Below, in pieces: positions 1-10,041 of a stretch of 64,000 bases of DNA. The stretch is taken from NCBI RefSeq assembly GCF_036323735.1, contig NW_026947410.1, positions 918,001-982,000 of the forward strand, read 5' to 3'. The notes below the pieces were generated by a model. It saw only the letters and a list, made by a program, of their open reading frames with translations. It was not told where the DNA came from and made no database searches. Position 1 is the first letter of the stretch. Each line of letters begins with the position of its first letter. The stretch is from Rattus norvegicus (lineage: Eukaryota > Chordata > Mammalia > Rodentia > Muridae). Made by a program: the position numbers and the translations under genes.

Positions 1-1095
1 AAGTGAAATACAATATTCATTCAATTAAGGTCTGTAGGCAAAATATTGTCCTTTGGGATATAGAGAAAACCTGGGATATTGAACTGTATGTCACAGGAAT
101 GAACATGGGAAAAATATTATCTAGAAGAATCTCCTCCACTCTATGTTGCTAAATCTTTTCTAGCCATGCTCAGCCCCTAACTTTGTCCATTCAGAGCAAG
201 TAACCCCTAATGAAACAAAGAGAAATCTCTACCTTTAGAGAGATATAGTGTGTAAAGGTTTCCACCCTTAAACAGGAGACTCTCCTGAAAGTGTCACCCT
301 CAAATTTGGTCAATGTAAGGAAAGCTGTTTAGCAGGTAGACCATGGCAGTTTTCAGTGACTTCATTAGGCCTCGCTGAAATAACTCTTATATCCTGGAAA
401 GCCTTAGCTTCTTCTGTGATGTCACAAGTGTCCTGACTGCAACCGCCTCTCAGGTATCCCTTGAGGACCTCTAGGGTTCACTAATTGGCCTTTAATATAT
501 TGTATACAGCCATTTGAGAGGGAGAACACAGAGGATGAAGTGATCAGACATGGGGAATATGAAGCTGGCCTTCTGTCTTGGTATGATAAGGGAAGAAATA
601 CGTGGTCAATGGGAAATCCTCTTGAGTCTTGGGTAGGGGTTGAGTTGATTCATTGAAGAGATAGCCCTGATCTGAGATTTCCACATATGGAATCAGGAGC
701 TGGGGGCCTCTCAGAAGCATCTCAACTTCCATGCTTGTTATTTTTCTTGGTAGTCAGATAGTTTATATAATTCATTTCTTTATCCCAAAATCCACGTGTT
801 GGCAAGGGCACTATAATTTTTCCTGAGAGCTCATAGCTTTTACCATTTTACCAAGAAGGAAAAGGTCCTAAGGAAGAAAGATAAGGCAAGTATTGTGTCC
901 TCAGTACAGAGAAAACTCCTCCATGCATTGAATTCTAATGATGTAGTTTGTGTCTGGCATTGATATCTGGGAGGGACAAGTGCTTCTTGATGAGACTACA
1001 TCATATCAGTCTTTCCACTAGTATTACTCTGAATACCATTCCCTGACAGTGACCCTTTAAAATTCTGAGTCAATAGTTGTGATTAACTGGAAGAT

Positions 1096-1554
1096 TTCTT
1101 TTCTTTTATTTCTTTCATTTTTTTTTAAATTTTTAACAAATTGTATTGCTTTTTTAATTGAAAATTTGTAAATTTACATTTAAAATATTATTTCCTTTCC
1201 CAGTTTCCTGACTATAATATCCTTTACCAGTCCCCTTACTCTTTTCACTATAACCTCTCTTACTGCCCCTGGACATTCACTTGAACTGGGAGTCAAACGT
1301 AGGCAGTACCAAGGATTCTCCTTCCATTGTAACCCAACAAGGCCATCCTCTACAACATATGCATTGGAGAAATAGGTCTGTTCATGTATATTCTTTGAAT
1401 ATTGGTCAACTACCAGAAAGCTCTGTTTAATTGGCATTGTTGTTCTTATGGGGTTGAAAGCACCTTCATCTCTTCTAATCCTTTCTCAAAATCTGCAAAC
1501 AGTAGTTCATTTTCAATTCACTGGTTTGACACTAGGGTTCATGTTGTGGTTTGC
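1096..1554 (-). mobile_element. Antisense L1 3'-UTR fragment inside module copy A
   Basis: The + strand reads like the reverse complement of a murine L1/Lx 3' UTR. It has the recognisable order of a line about places being held by the phrases ccaacaaggccatcctct, then catgtatattctttgaatattgg, then ggggttgaaagcacc. The same order recurs at 29340-29630, 39020-39385, 41100-41671 and 43341-43880. No coding content is visible. Confidence 0.6.
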
Positions 1555-2137
1555 CCTGAAGTTATCTGTGGTCGAAGCTAATTCCCCGGCCCCAAGGTCA
1601 GCTGCACTCAGAAGGTCCTGTACTCAGAATTCAGGTTACTTCACCAGAACCACGACCCCATTGAATTTGTAAAGTATATGTGAGTGGCAGGAACAGGAGA
1701 GAAGGAGGGTTATCATTGGAGGAGAAGGAAGAATGGGCAGGAGAGATATTTGAAGGAAGAGGAGGAGACTAGAGGAAAAAAGAGAGAAAGGAAGATGACA
1801 GATTGAGAAGCCATGGTATGTGAATTTAAGATTCTGCACTGTGTATTTACAGGTCGTTGTTAATGTTCTTAAGGGATGTATGGTACCTGGCTTTGTATGT
1901 TTAAGTGGGCTATTATATCTAATCAACTGGATCAAAGATTATTGTGTTGTATGTTTTTTATGTGAGGGTTTGAGTATAGGAAAGTGTGTAATGTCATGAA
2001 ACACTGTGCAGCAGGAGAGGGATTGTGTTTCTGCCAAGATATCTAGCAGAGAATTTCCGACACTTAGGTTCCAGAGTTAGCAGGGTAGAAGAAAATTTTA
2101 TTTTTTATTTTTAGATTTTTACATAAACACATTTCTT
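1555..2137. mobile_element. About 580-bp insertion in module copy A, unidentified (possible solitary LTR)
   Basis: Copies B, C, D and E run straight across this point (for example 39276-39300). Copy A leaves the shared sequence near 1554 and rejoins it near 2138. The inserted stretch begins TG and ends CA (tgtggtttgccctg to acataaacaca), as LTRs do. I cannot see a clean target-site duplication, a primer-binding site or a family match. An old solitary LTR is one reading; an unrelated rearranged segment is another. Confidence 0.3.
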
Positions 2138-2236
2138 GTATATAATATGTTCTAGCTCTGTCTCTCAGAAAATATCTATATCTGGTTTCTGGCAGAATGC
2201 ACTTATTAGATTCATCAATCTTATCCAGTTTTGGTG

Positions 2237-2238
<2 letters not shown>

Positions 2239-2279
<41 letters not shown>
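2239..2279. repeat. (TA)n microsatellite
   Basis: Uninterrupted TA dinucleotides lie at the junction of the antisense L1 piece and the following block of module copy A. The same junction in copies C and D also carries (TA)n. Confidence 0.95.
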
Positions 2280-2281
<2 letters not shown>

Positions 2282-2765
2282 TCCTTTGTGTGGCTCCTAA
2301 TGCTACGGGGATAAGTAGAATTTTCACATAGATTCTGTGCAACTAAGTCAAGAATGTAGAATACACAAAGGACAATGCCAAATAAACTCTCTCCTGTACT
2401 AATGAACATATTGAGTTGAGGTTTAAATGGACCTCAAGCCATTCCTCTCCCTGTTTTTCCTCCTGTATCTTATTCTTCCTGAAGAATAAATCATGGTAAA
2501 ATATCCACAACACTCAAGTCTGACCATGGGAACACAGTAAGGTAGATAGTGCAGAATTGATATCAAATTGGACTAGAGAACCAAATTCTATAGTCCATGT
2601 TCTCCTCTGATTTACTGATGTCTGGTAATTTTGGGAATAAATAAGGATTTGGGTGTTTATCATTTGAAGTAGGTCCACAATATTTACACTGTTATACTCA
2701 TTATATAGCTAGGCCACTTTTGTAGCCAAAATTATTACAGAAAATGGATTTGGAAAACAATCATG

Positions 2766-3590
2766 TACACAATTAAGACAATGAATGAGGGAAGATCCCA
2801 GCAGGCAGTACTCAGTGAACCATTGGATTATAAAGAAAATAAAACAGGAAAATATAAAGGACATGTAGCTGGAAAGGGAATGAATCCAGAGAGAGTAGAA
2901 CAAAGTTAAGGATTGGTGTGATCTAATTGCAAACATGTGTGAAGAATAAATAAAAATTCTAAAATAAGAAAAAAAGTTCTGAAAATATATTGAGGATTTT
3001 TTATATCCTATGGAAGTCATTTTTCCGTAAAAGTAGAATAGAGTATCCTAACTTTTGTTAAGTTGCAGAAAAGTCAGTGAAAAAATGTAGTTACACTGGT
3101 TTAGTGCATGCTGTCTGCATTATTGAAATATCAAACTGAGGCTCATTAATCTGTACAGTTAACTTATATCACCTGTTCAAATAAAATAAAATGAAACACT
3201 GTGTAATGATCCACAAAACCAAACTGCACACTATAGAAGTAAATGCAAACCAAAAAAATGTCCCGTTCCTAACCTCAACAATTTTACTCTTTGAAACTCT
3301 GAATAAATATGAATATAAAGGTTCTAACCTGATACATAGCATATATTATGGTGTCTTTGTGACTTATATGGTAAGATTTTTAGAGTTGCAAATTGCCATC
3401 AATTATGTCATTCATTTTTAAAATCCTAGGACAACAAAATCTAAAATCCTTGGGCTTTGGTCCTGACAGCCAGGGATTGTACTCTGTACATGATCACTTT
3501 ATATTAATTAGCTAAACTCTGAAAGGCAATTAGGTGCTTCACAATATTATATTGTTTCATTGCTATGGTTATGATAAGTGTTTCTTGTGA

Positions 3591-3591
<1 letters not shown>
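2766..3591. other. AT-rich DNA, nothing recognised
   Basis: I see no conserved frame, RNA gene or repeat family that I can name. The short frames here, for example a 103-residue minus-strand frame at 2709-3020, are of low complexity and show no domain. Confidence 0.5.

Positions 3592-3635
<44 letters not shown>
3592..3635. repeat. (AT)n microsatellite
   Basis: There are about 22 AT dinucleotides without interruption. Confidence 0.95.
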
Positions 3636-3639
<4 letters not shown>

Positions 3640-3827
3640 CTCATGACAAATTTTGCTTTCTCTTCTGGTGTTTTGTGAACTATTGATGAGCTTAAACCTA
3701 GCTTCCTTACCAACCTAGCACTTACAATAGATTATGTTTCAGTGTTGAACATAGACACACTAAAGATAGGGAAAACACTGAAAATAGTATGGGCTTTGTT
3801 CACTGTTCCAAAATATCGTTTTCTGAC

Positions 3828-3921
3828 TTCTTCTTCATCATCTTCACCACCACCACTATCACCACCACCACCACCACCACCACCACCACCACCATCAACA
3901 TCATCATCACCATCATCATCC
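3828..3921. repeat. Trinucleotide repeat (ACC/ATC)n
   Basis: A run of CTT/TCA units passes into about 14 uninterrupted ACC units and then into ATC units. It creates poly-Ser/Pro (+) and poly-Gly/Asp (-) frames that have no other protein character. Confidence 0.95.
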
Positions 3922-4700
3922 AATTTACATGAAATTGAATTTGGAATTTTTTGTTACACCAAAGATGAAATGAGAAGTATTCTGCTTGAAGAAGAGATAC
4001 TGATGAACACTAACTGCTCTGCAGTCATTTTAATGTCATAAAGACATTGCCAAAGTTGCTTCAGATGATTGAATGAAATGCTAGCATTCTATACTACAGG
4101 GTTTGAGAGTCCCTTAGTAATAGAATGGTCTTTTACAGCAAGGTCTTCATTATCAGACTTTGATTTAACCCATCTACCAACAAAACGAAATTGTCCCAGA
4201 AATATTATAGTGCCTCTACAGAAAGAGATTTTATCCACTGATACACATCTACTTCTATTTCTTAATTGTCATGTTGACATGGGCATAGGATACAATATGT
4301 TCTGATTTACTTATGGCATTTTAGTATTATTTGGGTTAATTTTGAAAATTTCAAAGGAACAAACCTATGCCATGATTGTATCCCATACAATTTTTAATTC
4401 GATCTTGAAGAGTTTCATGAAAACTGAATGTATATCTTCCATTTAAAAAATTGTAACAACCATCATGTGAAACTCCCACTGAACCTCAGTGGATTGATGT
4501 CTCTGGAAGCATTTATAGACTCTCCTACTGCATTCTTGCATCTCTATAGAGGCTTCACTCCCATAGTGGCAGTCCCAGATTGGCTGTAAAAAAATCATTT
4601 TCTGTGCCTTGGAAAGGGTTTAAAATTTGTGAAAATGGCGCAGACAGGCCCTAGAAAGTATGTTTTAAAATTATTTTCTTAAAATTAGACTTATTCATGC
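3922..4700. other. Unique-looking AT-rich DNA, nothing recognised
   Basis: No repeat, RNA gene or credible coding region was found. The two open frames present, at 3742-4041 and 4069-4305, are short and show no family motif. Confidence 0.5.
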
Positions 4701-5130
4701 AATATATTTGAGTTATGACTTGCCTTCCCTCTATTCCCTCCTTCTTCTATTCCTCTCCTGTCATCTGTATCTACATTCTTCCGACTCTCACTAGAAAACA
4801 AACAGTCATCTCAGCGATAAAAATAAAATGCAAGTTAATGAACTGGAGTAGAACAAAACAAGCAGATAGAAAAGAACCAGTACAAGGTACAAGAATTAGG
4901 TACAGACACAGGGACCCAGACTTCCAATCACACACTCAGGAATTCTATGGAAACATAAAACCAGGAAAATATATACACAAAACATACAGAGTAACAATTA
5001 ATAGATACATAAACAAATAACATAAGGAAGAAGAAATCATGAAGAAAAAGTCCTGACCCATTATGAGACAAGGAACCTCCAAAGATAAGGTTGAGTTCCC
5101 TTAGTGCTTTATACACAGTCTAAACTTAAA
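4700..5130. repeat. Probable old interspersed repeat, class uncertain
   Basis: The wording here (gaacaaaacaagcagataga, acagacacagggaccc, ccattatgagacaaggaacctcc) resembles a common rodent interspersed repeat, probably L1-related. This rests on memory of the family only. No open frame over 105 residues exists and none looks real. Confidence 0.3.
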
Positions 5131-5714
5131 TTTAATTTTTGTACCCAGTGAGATTCCCTTGGAGAAAATTAAGTTTTCATTTTCAAATGATTACCCATTG
5201 GAGATAACTTCTGGTTTAGAGATAATGTGAAGTGCAGGGCTTGGATTCTTTCAAGGGCTAATTAAGAGATAAGGAGATCTGTGTGTTGCTGTCTTCTGAA
5301 CATCATGCAGTTGTGACACTCAAGAAGTCACAATCTATCTGAACAGATCCTAAATAATATTGACCCTGCCTATTCAAAGTAACTAAGGACAGTGCTGGAG
5401 AAAAAAAATGATGTAGCCAATGTGTCTTATTAGTGGTTAAATGTATAGCTTCACACCCATGTTCACCGAAATGGCTCAGGTTAAATCCAGGGGTTTATGA
5501 AACAAATAATAAAGATATGCAAGTGCTATCAGGGTTTAGTCCAAAGAGGGTATGTTGCTTGGGGAGGATGAGGTTGAGAGTGTAGAGGGCTTCCATACAT
5601 GTGTTGTGCATCTACGGAATTGTCAAAGAATAACTTGCTTTCTTAAAACTTCTAAATGTAACCACCAAGAAAGTTTGGGAGATATTCTCTCAAGTCTGCT
5701 CTATTTGTTTTAAA
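5131..5714. other. No recognisable feature
   Basis: AT-rich sequence with no conserved frame and no repeat I can name. Confidence 0.45.
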
Positions 5715-5790
5715 AATTGGGTCTCTTTGCATAGCTCAAATTGACCTAAAACTCCCAGTGTTCTGTCACCTGCCTCCCCTGCCCTTATTG
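5715..5790 (-). mobile_element. Degenerate B1-like SINE, antisense
   Basis: The stretch gggtctctttgcatagctc through aactcccagtgttctg to cctgcctcccctgccc follows the order of an antisense B1/Alu-type element, with many substitutions. Both ends are unclear. Confidence 0.45.
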
Positions 5791-6315
5791 GAGGTTTACT
5801 ATACATGGACAAAATTAAAGGATATATGTAAATCTTCTGTTTATGAAATTTGACAACATAATGCAATATTCTGTTATTTGTTTTTCATTTAACAATATAT
5901 CTTGAATACATGTACATGGGGAAATTCTTCATGTAACATCAGGCAATTAAGAAATGGTAGTATACTCTTTTGTTTAAATAATAGCCTACCTATGTAATTC
6001 AGATTATTTTCATTTTCATTAACTAAAGTTCATTACTGTAAATCAGCATGAACACTGACTCAGTCACTGTACTCAATGTTGATTATTTACATTGTATTTT
6101 GTATAAATTACAAAACACGTTGTTGGAATGATGTCAAGGCTGTTAAGTAATGTAATACTTGTATAAATACTGCCAAATTGCCATCTCAGAAGACTATAAT
6201 AAATACATTTTGTAATCAATTTTATATGATAGAACCCATAGTATACCATTCAAAATTAATCATGCACATATTTTAAAAACGGTATCAGTCTCTGATTTCT
6301 GTCACTTGTTGAATT
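5791..6315. other. No recognisable feature
   Basis: AT-rich sequence without a credible frame or repeat. Confidence 0.45.
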
Positions 6316-6660
6316 AGGGTATGGACTGAAGAAACTGAAGGGGAGGGCAGCCTCTATAGGAAGACCAACAGTCTCGAATCATCCCCACCCCTGAGATCTC
6401 CCAGACACTAAGCCACCAACCAGGTATCATACACGAGCTGGTCCAAGACCCTGACACATGTATAGCAGAGGACTGCCTGGTCTGGCCTAATCCTGGAGCG
6501 ACGTGAGCCCCCAGGGACCAGGGATGACTGGCAGGATCTGGGGAGCATCCTCTTGGAGTAGGGGAGGAGGAAGTGGAATGGGATAAGGAACTGTGGAAGA
6601 GGACCTGGAGAGGGAGCAATGGCAGGAATGTAAATAAATAAAATAATTTTTATAATACTT
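6316..6660 (+). mobile_element. L1/Lx 3'-UTR fragment, sense
   Basis: The sequence shows the murine L1/Lx 3'-UTR order: a piece resembling aagaaactgaaggggaggg, then cagacactaagccaccaacc, then catgtatagcagaggactgcctgg, a G-rich stretch, and finally gaatgtaaataaataaaat near an A-rich end. No ORF2 sequence remains upstream, so the copy is strongly 5'-truncated. Confidence 0.65.
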
Positions 6661-6870
6661 TTAGTCATAAATTCAAATGCTCGTTTCTTTTAAGCATCTA
6701 CATTGCAATACAATCGTGAAGTTTAGCGTTTTATGCTTACTGAACTGTGTAAGAATTAATCCTTAATTTTCTCTATTCTTATTACTTTGCATCAATTGTG
6801 TTTGCCTATGTAGAATGCTTACTATTCATAATTTGTGCAGAAAATACATTCATGATTTTTTTTTATTTTA

Positions 6871-7062
6871 ATGATCTGTTATGTGTGAATGTCTGTGTAT
6901 AAACTTGTGCACATGAACACAGGCACCTGGGGAGACCAGAAGATGTCAGATACCCTGCAGCAGCTTTTACAGCTGGTTGCAAGTGGCTTCATGTGTGTTG
7001 GAAACTGAACATGTTTGCTCTAGAGAGTAGTAAGTGCTCTTAACCTCTAAGCTAATACTACA
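6871..7062 (-). mobile_element. B3/B2-like SINE, antisense, degenerate
   Basis: The + strand contains cacctggggagaccagaaga, acagctggttgcaagtggct, ggaaactgaac and gtaagtgctcttaacctcta in the order seen in antisense rodent B3-type SINEs. It is diverged, and no Pol III box can be called confidently. Confidence 0.55.
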
Positions 7063-7099
7063 ACACTTATTACATAATAAAAACAAACCTATTTATAAT

Positions 7100-7175
7100 T
7101 TTCTCATGTATTTCAGGGTATCTTTGAACTTGGGACATCTTGCCACATTCTAGGTGCTGAGACTACATTCAGGTA
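7100..7175 (-). mobile_element. Degenerate B1-like SINE, antisense
   Basis: The text tttcagggtatctttgaact to taggtgctgagactacattc keeps the order of an antisense B1 right half. The match is weak. Confidence 0.35.
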
Positions 7176-8524
7176 ATTTCCAGCTTTCTTTCCTTTATCT
7201 TAGTAAGATGTGTTAGATCAAATATGTTAATATTATGCAGTAAATCCTCCATATGTTTATTTATAGAACCTTGGCTCAGTGTCTGTTTCACTCCTCTGCA
7301 ATGACTATATTAATTTTAGAGTTCACAGTTCTCTCTTTCTTTACACAATTGATCAGATGTGTTTTTCTTTCATATAGAATGAATAAGAGCCTTTTAGTTT
7401 TTCTTTGAATAGTTAATGTACTAAGAAAATGTGTTGAAATTCCCATTTTAAGGCCAAGCCAAAACATTATTTCTTTAAAATGTTCGTAGAGTTATGTTTT
7501 TCTTTTTCTTCTTATTATTATTGTTCTCATTAGTCTCATTATTAATATTCTGTGTAAGCTTTTATGTGTTCAAGTCATGTAGTGAATATGGAAATCTTCC
7601 AAACATATATGTGTAGGTATCAAATTTAGGTTCTTGGTTTTTCATGGCATAAAATTTTATCTGCTCAGGGACCTCACTAGAACACACTGTAAAACATTAA
7701 GGTGACATATAGCTCCAGGCTGCTTTTATATATACAATGTTTCCATCATTTTGTTTTAAAAAATATTTTTGATTATTCTAATATATTTTGTTTTCAATGT
7801 CCAGTTGGTAAGTCTAGTATGCTTATTTTATTATTTAGGTAATAATTTAATCATAATTATTATGCACTTGATACCTAGCTAATATGAAATTATCTTATAA
7901 AATTGAATAAATGTAATTAGTTCCCTTCAGCATGAACCTTGGTACATAATTTTGTTCATTATTACTATGTATTTGCATAAAACAGAGAATATTTCATTGT
8001 CCCAATACTGATGCCAATTTTATACAGTATGACAGCTACCAACTACATGTGACTTTTAATCATTTAAAAGGAGTTAAGATTATATTGTTAAATGATATTT
8101 CCATAACATCAAGTAAGTAGATTTTTTTGCTTCAATTAATTAAACGTGCTACAGCAGGAAAAAATTCAATTTCCTTTGATATGTTAAAATGAAATTTATC
8201 TTTACCATTCTCCTGCCTATCAGAAAGCCAATATTCTTATACAGGAAGATTTGCCAAGCACATGGCAGGATAGCCACAAAGGCAGTGCAGTGGCATGAAT
8301 AGCTTGGTGATAGCCAACAGCTCTCTAATTTTGCTTAAGTCCTGTTCAGTGAACATGGATGGTACTGGTAGTTTATCCACATATATAAGGTTATTGAAGC
8401 TGTGGTTATGGGGGAGAATGTACAGCCCCTTACATACTAAAGCCAGTATCATACCTAACAACAATCATAGCCATGTGTCCTTATATACAGAATTAATTAC
8501 AGTCTCTGCAGCAAAGATCACAGT
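7176..8524. other. AT-rich DNA, nothing recognised
   Basis: No repeat or coding region was recognised apart from short random frames such as those at 8237-8464 and 8295-8570. The right edge is the 5' target-site duplication of the next L1. Confidence 0.5.
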
Positions 8525-8542
8525 AAAAATCCCAGCCAATCA

Positions 8543-8832
8543 TATACCCAAAAGATGCCTCAACATATAAAAGAGACACGTGCTCCACTATGTTCATCGC
8601 AGCCTTATTTATAATAGCCAGAAAATGGAAAGAACCCAGATGCCCTTCAACAGAGGAATGGATACAGAAAATGTGGTACATCTACACAATGGAATATTAC
8701 TCAGCTATCAAAAACAACGAATTTATGAAATTCGTAGGCAAATGGTTGGAACTGGAAAATATCATCCTGAGTGAGCTAACACAATCACAGAAAGACATAC
8801 ATGGTATGTACTCATTGATAAGTGGCTATTAG
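8543..8832 (+). pseudogene. L1 ORF2 C-terminal fragment
   Basis: The open frame covers about the last 96 residues of L1 ORF2p and ends at the same Ser-Gly-Tyr-stop as the large L1 at 51754. Recognisable stretches include WKEPRCPSTEEWIQKMWYIY and MEYYSAIKNN. Endonuclease, reverse transcriptase and cysteine-rich parts are all missing because of the 5' truncation, so it makes no functional product. Confidence 0.85.
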
Positions 8833-9399
8833 CCCATATGCTTGAATTACCCTAGATCCCTAGAACAAACGAAACTCAAGACGGATGGTCAAAATGTGAA
8901 TGCTTCACTCCTTCTTTAAATGAGGAAAAAGAATACTCTTGGCAGGGAAGGGAGAGGCAAAGATTAAAACAGAGACTGAAGGTACACCCATTCAGAGCCT
9001 GCCCCTCATGTGGCCCATACATATACAGCCACCCAATTAGAGTATGAAGCAAAGAAGTGCAGACCGACAGGAGCCGGATGTAGATCGCTCCTGAGAGACA
9101 CAGCCAGAATACAGCAAACACAGAGGCGAATGCCAGCAGCAAACCACTGAACTGAGAATAGGACCCCTGTTGAAAGAATCAGAGAAAGAACTGGAAGAGC
9201 TTGAAGGGGCTCGAGACCCCATATGAACAACAATGTCAAGCAACCAGAGCTTCCAGGGACTAAGCCACTACCTAAAGACTATACATGGACTGACCCTGGA
9301 CTCTGACCCCATAGGTAGCAATGAATATCCTAGTAAGAGCACCAGTGGAAGGGGAAGCCCTGGGTCCTGCTAAGACTGAACCCCCAGTGAACTAGACTA

Positions 9400-9471
9400 T
9401 GGGGGGAGGGAGGCAATGGGGGGAGGGTTGGGAGGGGGACACTCATAAGGAAGGGGAGGGGGGAGGGGGAT
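9400..9471 (+). other. G-rich polypurine tract of the L1 3' UTR
   Basis: Several runs of 4 to 6 G are separated by short A- or T-containing spacers. This matches 52330-52400 in the large L1. G-rich 3'-UTR tracts are a known feature of mammalian L1 and can form quadruplexes in vitro; whether this one does is inference. Confidence 0.75.
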
Positions 9472-9861
9472 GTTTGCCCGGAAACCGGGAAAGGGAAAAA
9501 CACTTGAAATGTATATAAGAAATACTCAAGTTAATAAAAAATAAAAATAAAAAAATAAAAAAACAAAAAAAAATAAAATAAAATGGGGGTAAAGGGGGTA
9601 AGAAAAAAAATCCCAGCCAATCAAAAAGCAGGAGAGAAACTTCAAATCCAGTCTCAAGGCTCTATTAACAAAATGTCACTTGATTCAAGGCTGAGGAACA
9701 TTACAGAAGAGGGGGCGAGAAGATTGTAAGAGACTAATTTTACTATGAGATGGTGTCTCAAAGTAACACGAGAAATTACACTCATAACCTCTCACTAACA
9801 TGATCGACTAAACAACACCTGAGGAAGAGAGGGGATGGGGAAGAATGAAAGTTTAGTTTTC

Positions 9862-9980
9862 TTTCTTTTTCAACTCCTCCTCCTCCTCCTCCTCCTCCTC
9901 CTCCTCCTCCTCCTTCTCCTCTCCCTTTCCCCCTACCCCTCTCCCTCACCCACCTCCTCTTTCCCCTCCCTGATCTCCCT

Positions 9981-10040
<60 letters not shown>
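9862..10040. repeat. Polypyrimidine tract: (CTC)n, C-rich spacer, (CT)n
   Basis: About 15 CTC units occupy 9874-9920, followed by mixed CCT-rich DNA, then about 28 uninterrupted CT units to 10040. Nearly every base from 9862 to 10040 is a pyrimidine on the + strand. It abuts the 3' end of an antisense L1, so it may descend from that element's tail region. Confidence 0.9.

Positions 10041-10041
<1 letters not shown>

Larger units (their letters stand above)
1..2765. repeat. Composite module M, copy A (truncated by the window start)
   Basis: Bases 1-1095 match 28240-29340, 40000-41100 and 42250-43340 by eye and hold no open frame shared between copies. Next comes an antisense L1 3'-UTR-like piece (1096-2238, interrupted by about 580 bases of other sequence at 1555-2137), then a (TA)n tract at 2239-2279, then a block at 2281-2620 matching 39484-39815 and 41729-42065. 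The start of a further repeat unit follows at 2625-2765, after which similarity stops. The order is the same as in copies C and D. The 62-residue minus-strand frame at 544-732 is not conserved in the other copies, so I treat the block as non-coding. Confidence 0.7.
8543..9605 (+). mobile_element. Young 5'-truncated L1 insertion with target-site duplication
   Basis: This is the last 290 bases of ORF2 followed by a full 3' UTR and an A-rich tail, nearly identical by eye to 51460-52400 in the large L1. It is flanked by a perfect 18-base direct repeat, aaaaatcccagccaatca, at 8525-8542 and 9606-9623. That repeat, the 5' truncation and the A-rich tail are the signature of target-primed reverse transcription. 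The tail (about 9534-9583) has A runs broken by T and C and is followed by an odd gggggtaaagggggtaag before the second repeat. Confidence 0.92.

Noticed and set aside
544..732. A conserved small protein encoded on the minus strand of module M
   Set aside because: The frame is not kept in copies B, C or D; the corresponding regions have different frames and stops.
3732..4041. Poly-Gly/Asp and poly-Ser/Pro frames
   Set aside because: They arise from the ACC/ATC trinucleotide repeat and have no other protein-like content.
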